DNA of 36,940 bases from Prosthecobacter debontii (GTDB lineage: Bacteria; Verrucomicrobiota; Verrucomicrobiia; Verrucomicrobiales; Verrucomicrobiaceae): contig CAMBPV010000020.1 of NCBI GenBank assembly GCA_945869695.1, forward strand, positions 1-36,940, read 5' to 3'. Numbering within the stretch: the first letter of the stretch is position 1; each line of letters opens with the position of its first letter. The position numbers and the translations under genes are program-made. Shown here piece by piece: positions 32,314 through 36,940 of this stretch. Under the pieces are notes generated by a model that was not told the DNA's origin, searched no databases, and was given only the letters and a program-made list of their open reading frames with translations.

Positions 32314-33225
32314 ATGGACCTTCGACATCTCCGTTACTTTCAAGCCGTGGCCGAGGAATTGAGTTTTTCCCGTGCCGCACGCCGATTGCGAATTGCCCAA
32401 CCCGCACTCAGTCGGGCTGTGCAAGAATTGGAGCGCGAGCTCGGGGTGCTCTTGATCGATCGCAATCGTCATTCCACCCGCTTAACACCAGCAGGAACGG
32501 TTTTGCTTCATGAAACCGGAGTGACGCTCGAAAGACTGGAAGAGTCTCTCCGAAGGGTTCGTCGCACGGCGGTCGGAGAAGAGGGGGAGCTACGTCTCGG
32601 CTACATCGGACCTCCGACCCAGCCTTTCTTGGGTCGTTTGTTAAATGAGTTCGGTCGCCGTTTTCCGAGAGTGTCCATTCACCTCGAAGAACGCACCCCT
32701 GAGCGAGTCTGGGAAATGGTGGCAAAGGGTCGTCTATCGATCGGCATCACCCGCCCTGTGCAAGCGCATGAGGCGCTCGGCTTACAGACCATGTCGCTGC
32801 GGGATGAGCGAATCTGCGCGGTGGTGCCCGTCACCCATCCGCTGGCAACGCGAAAGAGTCTTCCTTGGACTGCCCTAGAGGACAAGCCTCTTATTGTTCT
32901 CGCACGGAGAGAGGGCGTTGGGCTCCACGATGGCATCATTGCCGCCTGTCGGACCGCCGGTTTTACCCCTGCTTTTGCTCAAACTCCGAGCCTGGTGGGA
33001 ACGGTGCTGAGTTACGTCGAGTCAGGCGCAGGAATCGGCATCGTATCCGAGGGTATCTCGATGCCCTCATCGGGTGTCGCTCTGAAGTTAATTCCCCTGA
33101 CTCCTTCTTCGACGGTTCCTCTTGTCACCGTGTGGTCGGATGATCGAGATGACCCCCCCGTTCAGGCGTTCCGGCTTCTTTTGAGCCATTGGCTGAAGTC
33201 CGGAAAACTTTGGAAGCCAAGCTAG
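32314..33225 (+). CDS. LysR family transcriptional regulator
   Basis: A 303-residue regulator. The N-terminal winged helix-turn-helix reads MDLRHLRYFQAVAEELSFSR, then AARRLRIAQPALSRAVQELE and LGVLLIDRNRHSTRLTPAG (residues 1-63). A linker helix follows to about 92 and the effector-binding domain begins at ELRLGYIGPPTQ. That pattern resembles the BenM/CatM/CbnR branch that answers to aromatic or other organic acids. The effector is unknown. It is last in a probable operon with alcohol dehydrogenase and the acidic unknown protein; the inverted repeat upstream of that operon is a candidate site. Its TAG stop overlaps the stop of the convergent 33222-36860 gene within a CTAG. Confidence 0.92.
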   Translation: MDLRHLRYFQAVAEELSFSRAARRLRIAQPALSRAVQELERELGVLLIDRNRHSTRLTPAGTVLLHETGVTLERLEESLRRVRRTAVGEEGELRLGYIGPPTQPFLGRLLNEFGRRFPRVSIHLEERTPERVWEMVAKGRLSIGITRPVQAHEALGLQTMSLRDERICAVVPVTHPLATRKSLPWTALEDKPLIVLARREGVGLHDGIIAACRTAGFTPAFAQTPSLVGTVLSYVESGAGIGIVSEGISMPSSGVALKLIPLTPSSTVPLVTVWSDDRDDPPVQAFRLLLSHWLKSGKLWKPS

Positions 33226-36200
33226 GGCAATGTAACTGACAGTCGGCTGAAAATCTGCGGTGTAACAAGACGATCCCAGGGCTCTTGATGGACGACACGT
33301 TCCCAGTTTGAATCAATGGGGGAGATCACAGCCGGAGAGGTGATGGGCACCCATGATGAGAGGTTGGCGGATTTTTCAGGGGCGTAAACAAGACCACTCC
33401 CGATCCGACGGATGAACTCAATTCTCAAGACTCCGCCGCCAGATGAAGAGGTGGTCGGCAAGCCAAAGGAACCTGTGCTGAGGACCCGGAGATCAGGCAA
33501 AGCTGGATTGAGATTGAAGGCGTATTTGATTAGGTTCGACACGCCATCCTTGGCCGGATTGGCCGCGAGCGCGAAATTGCCCACTGAAATGCCCGACCCT
33601 GTAGCCCAGGCGTGATAGGCCGTATTGGTCACAAGACCAACCGTCCGGACGTTATCGAAAGTGACCGTAGCCTGAACGTCCCAAGTCACGCTGCAAACAG
33701 CGAGGCCGATGTAGAGAGACTGGGGCAACGAGGTGAAGGTGACGCTGTTGGTGAGTGCCCACGTTGTTCCATTAGCTGACGTAAAAAGACTCACTCCATT
33801 CCCTGACCTCACGAGACGGAGCCAATTATTTGGGCCTAAGTTCATTTCCGGACCTTCTTCATAGATGAGGCTTCCCGCATTGAGGGAGCGGTGCTTGGAA
33901 GCGAATCCGTGAGCCGGGGTGGCCCCGATGTAGGCATGACGTGAGCCGACCGCGAGAGACTCGCGAATCATAAGACCTGCATCGGCCCATTCATTCGAGT
34001 TTGATTGACTCGTTACCCTTGCCACGATTTCTCCGTCTCCCGTGAGGACTTGATGAGAGAGGCGAAAATCATCGGCCGTACCGTGAATCTGCGAGCCATA
34101 GGATCGAATGGTGTAGATGCCGCCTGCCGAAGTGAAAGAATTACTCCCTGCCGCAAACACCGCCCCGATGTCCTGCCCCGTGAAGGAGCCAGCGGGAATG
34201 AGCGGTGCTGTCGTGGCCCAAGTGAAGGATTTCGAATCGGAGAGAATTCCATCCGTCACACCGATCGTGACGCTGTAACTCGCGAGGGCGGAAACACTGA
34301 CGGAGCCAGAAATGAGACCTGTTGACGAATCAATGCTGAGCCCATCCGGTAAACCCGAAGCAGAAAAGGTAAGCGATGCACCATCAGGATCAGAGGCAGA
34401 GAGTTGAAGACTGACACCGCTTCCCCCCACGGTGCTCTGATTGGACGGTTGGACTAAGACTGGAGGTTGATTGGTGCCTGGGTTGGCTAGCTGGGTGATC
34501 CATTGAGTCAGCACGCTGATGGCCGCATCATGCCGGATGTCCCGGGCCAGTGGCGGCATCTGAACCTGGGGGTTCCAGATGTCATTCATGCGGATGTAGA
34601 GTAACGATTTGTCTTTGTCACCCGGGAGAATGACTCGGGAACCCGCGATTCCAAATCCACCCTCGGGGATCCCGTTGACGATTCCCTGAAGCGCAAGAGG
34701 CGTATCAAAACGCGCATCCCACGTGGAACGCAGAACCCCACCCGGATGGTGACAATGGGAGCAGTTCGCATCCAAATAGGAGCGCATCCGATGTTCGAGC
34801 GATGCTGAAGCATTGTGGATCGGCGTCAGCTTGGCAAACCCGGAGATCTGGTCAGCCGTCGGTGCGTTGGAAAACAGGCCAATGGAACTCCAAGTCGCGA
34901 TTTGATTGGCCGTGATGCCAGTGGATGAATAGGTGTGGTTCCCATTAAGTTGGCGCGTATTGACTCCGAGCGCGAAACCTGCCGTGGAGTTATGACATCC
35001 CATGCAATTCTCTCGGCTGGGGAAGTTCCAAGTTTGCACGCGAGTGGAACCATTCGACTGAGTGATCGTAAAGTCAGCATTGGCGCCACCCGAGGGAACG
35101 AGATCAGCCTCAGACCCATCCGCCCTCCAGCGATAGGTCAGACCATACCAGCCACTTTGGGTGCGCACAATGAATCGAGTCTCAAGCCGCCTCTTCAAGG
35201 CAGGATTGATCTCACTGATCGGAAGCTCAAAGTGCTTGATGGTTACCGTGCCGACTGGAAAACTCCATTCCCCTATTGGCGCAAAACCCACTGTCTCGGC
35301 TGCCGTGTAAGGGACCCCATCATTGGGCACCGCGATCCAGCGTGACTTTTCGGACCCATCAGACCAGAGGGCGGAGTTCACACTGAGAGGCACGATCCCC
35401 GGTGCGGGTGTGAGTGTGCTGAGATTGCTGAAAGCCTGGGTCGCGGACAGGGTGGCAGGCGGTGTCCCCGTAGCGCTGGTGGAGATCAGTTTGTAAATTC
35501 GCCCCTCGTCACCGTGAACAGTCGCGTAGATTTCCTGGTCAGCGTCGATGCTCAGGCCCGTGATACCAGCGGTGCTGCCAAGGATACGAGGAATCGTCGC
35601 AAGCCAACGCCGAGGTGCTCCCGGAGTCTGCCAATCGAGCGCCCAGATCTTATTCGAAATGAAATCTGCAAACACATATTGGCCACCCAAATCCGCTGAA
35701 AACTGGCTTCCCCGATAAACCCATCCTCCCACCATCCCGCTACCGTCCACGGTGCGGTTCGCATTGATGTGAATGGGAGGCGTGCTCGTGCCCGGCCCCA
35801 CTGGAGTCAGCTTCGGGCCCACCACGTTCCCTTCAAGGAAGGGCCACTGGTAGTTGGCGGATTTAGCCAGAACATTGATCTCTTCCTGCTCATCTTGTCC
35901 TGTCTCACTCACGATTGCTGCACCCGTGACGGCGTCCCGCGTTAGGCTATGCGGACTGCGAAGACCGATGGCAAAGAATTCCTCTAGATAAGCGCCCGTG
36001 TTGCTCAGCCAAGGGTTGTCATTGGGGATGAAGTAGTTCTGTGAGTAGCTGGCGGGCCAGCCATCCGGTGGTGGGGCGCTGCTCAGCGGCTGACGCCGGA
36101 TGGCATGACTTCGCGTCGGGTTCATGTCCACATCGATTCGAAGAATCCCGCCGAACAGCCCATCGTTGATCTTCTGGCTGTTGGAATAGACACCCCCGCC

Positions 36201-36860
36201 CGTGAAGCCTTGAACATCGTCTCCTTCATCTCCGTTCGCGATGTAGAGGAAGCCATCCGCACCAAAAAACATCCCTCCTCCGTTATGCCAGGTTTTACGA
36301 TCATATTGATTGATCAAGACCAACTCGCTGGATGCAGAAAGGGTCGACGCTCCATCGGCCAACGTAAAACGCGACAACCGGTTGTAGCTGTAATAACCCC
36401 AGCCCTCTCCCGGTGGTCGAAAGCTATACCACATATACACGTAGCCCCGGTTCGGTGATCCCGAGTGCCCGAACTGGGGATGAAAGGCGATCCCGATCAA
36501 ACCTGAATCCCCTTCCCCTTCATTGTGCCCTACACACCGATCCTTGATATCGAGAAGGAGTGAATTCGATGCGGGATTTGTTTTATCGAAGATCCAAATT
36601 TCGCCATCCTGGCAGAGGACCCATTGTCTGTCGGGCAGTCCGGGTTGAGAAATGACCCGGATCGGATCTTTGAAACGCAGGGCCGGATACACATCGGAGA
36701 CGCTGTAACGGGTGTCTGCGATGTTCGAAGGGAGGTTGCCGTTCAAGTAGCCACTGATCCTAAAAACAGGAATGGAAAACGGCCGCAGGCGACCCACCGA
36801 GGAGTAAATCGGGTAATCAGACGATGGATATTCTTGGCAGATTCCGGGGGATTTAGCCAC
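33222..36860 (-). CDS. large GSDH/haem c/putative-Ig/LamG-like extracellular protein
   Basis: A 1212-residue multidomain protein. Residues about 50-460 are a glucose/sorbosone dehydrogenase-like propeller (GDSGLIGIAFHPQFG, HNGGGMFFGADGFLYIANGD, FFAIGLRSPHSLTRDAVTG, EEINVLAKSANYQWPF). Residues 470-795 follow a verrucomicrobial pattern with two c-type haem motifs, CMGCH near 616 and CSHCH near 700, ending in DAAISVLTQWI. Residues 800-880 form a putative-Ig repeat (LSASDPDGASLTFSASGLPD), about 895-1080 a LamG/DUF1349-like fold (WADAGLMIRES, NNWLRLVRSGNG), and the last part contains DGVSNLIKYAFNLNPA. Haem attachment requires export, yet no signal peptide is seen after the GTG at 36860, and a TGA immediately precedes it. 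An upstream domain or frameshift is possible. A PQQ sugar oxidation role is a family inference. Confidence 0.85.
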   Translation of the reverse strand: MAKSPGICQEYPSSDYPIYSSVGRLRPFSIPVFRISGYLNGNLPSNIADTRYSVSDVYPALRFKDPIRVISQPGLPDRQWVLCQDGEIWIFDKTNPASNSLLLDIKDRCVGHNEGEGDSGLIGIAFHPQFGHSGSPNRGYVYMWYSFRPPGEGWGYYSYNRLSRFTLADGASTLSASSELVLINQYDRKTWHNGGGMFFGADGFLYIANGDEGDDVQGFTGGGVYSNSQKINDGLFGGILRIDVDMNPTRSHAIRRQPLSSAPPPDGWPASYSQNYFIPNDNPWLSNTGAYLEEFFAIGLRSPHSLTRDAVTGAAIVSETGQDEQEEINVLAKSANYQWPFLEGNVVGPKLTPVGPGTSTPPIHINANRTVDGSGMVGGWVYRGSQFSADLGGQYVFADFISNKIWALDWQTPGAPRRWLATIPRILGSTAGITGLSIDADQEIYATVHGDEGRIYKLISTSATGTPPATLSATQAFSNLSTLTPAPGIVPLSVNSALWSDGSEKSRWIAVPNDGVPYTAAETVGFAPIGEWSFPVGTVTIKHFELPISEINPALKRRLETRFIVRTQSGWYGLTYRWRADGSEADLVPSGGANADFTITQSNGSTRVQTWNFPSRENCMGCHNSTAGFALGVNTRQLNGNHTYSSTGITANQIATWSSIGLFSNAPTADQISGFAKLTPIHNASASLEHRMRSYLDANCSHCHHPGGVLRSTWDARFDTPLALQGIVNGIPEGGFGIAGSRVILPGDKDKSLLYIRMNDIWNPQVQMPPLARDIRHDAAISVLTQWITQLANPGTNQPPVLVQPSNQSTVGGSGVSLQLSASDPDGASLTFSASGLPDGLSIDSSTGLISGSVSVSALASYSVTIGVTDGILSDSKSFTWATTAPLIPAGSFTGQDIGAVFAAGSNSFTSAGGIYTIRSYGSQIHGTADDFRLSHQVLTGDGEIVARVTSQSNSNEWADAGLMIRESLAVGSRHAYIGATPAHGFASKHRSLNAGSLIYEEGPEMNLGPNNWLRLVRSGNGVSLFTSANGTTWALTNSVTFTSLPQSLYIGLAVCSVTWDVQATVTFDNVRTVGLVTNTAYHAWATGSGISVGNFALAANPAKDGVSNLIKYAFNLNPALPDLRVLSTGSFGLPTTSSSGGGVLRIEFIRRIGSGLVYAPEKSANLSSWVPITSPAVISPIDSNWERVVHQEPWDRLVTPQIFSRLSVTLP

Positions 36861-36940
36861 TCAAGAGTGCCCCAGCATCGGGAGGAAGGCCGACGAGCCA
36901 CTTGCCACCCAGCCAGCGGCGCAATAGTCGGGTCAAAAGT
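36853..36940 (-). CDS. possible C-terminal tail of a further minus-strand gene
   Basis: On the minus strand one frame entering from the window edge reads 28 residues ending in RRWLGGKWLVGLPPDAGALL and SG, then TAA at 36855-36853. It reads protein-like and would overlap the GTG of the GSDH protein by 8 bases, as in coupled genes. Alternatively it is the original N-terminal part of that same protein, separated by a frameshift. Too little is visible to name a family. Confidence 0.3.
   Translation of the reverse strand, partial: LLTRLLRRWLGGKWLVGLPPDAGALLSG

Overview
The window is ordinary, densely packed bacterial chromosome, and its gene content points to the PVC group, most likely Verrucomicrobiota. 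The evidence is a Tat-exported DUF1501 protein, a very large secreted-type GSDH/haem c/putative-Ig/LamG-like protein with a DGxxNLxxYAF C-terminal module, a zwf-opcA pair, a compact GluRS and a HemX-HemA pair. That assignment is an inference; there is no rRNA marker. I see no tRNA, rRNA, CRISPR array, insertion sequence, prophage or integration site.

Layout. 1-2.4 kb: a frameshifted lipoprotein gene, then (minus strand) a YacP/NYN RNase-like gene, a small basic/acidic protein with a textbook terminator, and a prenyltransferase-like toroid protein. 2.5-6.7 kb: cell-envelope genes, namely an outer-membrane beta-barrel, an NHL-repeat secreted protein, the DUF1501 protein and a PAP2 phosphatase. 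6.7-8.9 kb (minus): a zinc alcohol dehydrogenase remnant, then a hemX-like gene followed by hemA (first step of tetrapyrrole synthesis). 9.0-15.1 kb (plus): apt, glnD (nitrogen signalling), zwf and opcA (entry to the oxidative pentose phosphate pathway). 15.15-19.8 kb (plus): a peptide-type ABC importer cassette with an oversized binding protein, one polypeptide that appears to fuse both permeases, and one ATPase. 19.8-24.3 kb: an AsmA-like protein divergent from gltX, and nadE convergent with gltX. 22.7-26.8 kb (minus): a tight run of Lrp regulator, aminotransferase, CPBP membrane protease and nadE. 26.8-29.6 kb (minus): a halogenase-like flavoprotein and xylA. 29.96-33.2 kb (plus): a zinc alcohol dehydrogenase, an acidic unknown protein and a LysR regulator, probably one transcript. 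33.2-36.9 kb (minus): the 1212-residue GSDH/haem protein, with the probable tail of another gene at the window edge.

The genes are mainly central metabolism (haem, NAD, purine salvage, pentose phosphate, xylose, amino acids) mixed with envelope and secreted proteins. I did not find an obvious undescribed defence or mobile system. The less expected points are the fused-permease peptide importer with its modified binding protein, the structured 393-base intergenic stretch upstream of xylA, several inverted repeats sitting on starts or promoters, the halogenase motifs in the flavoprotein, and the acidic unknown protein between alcohol dehydrogenase and LysR.
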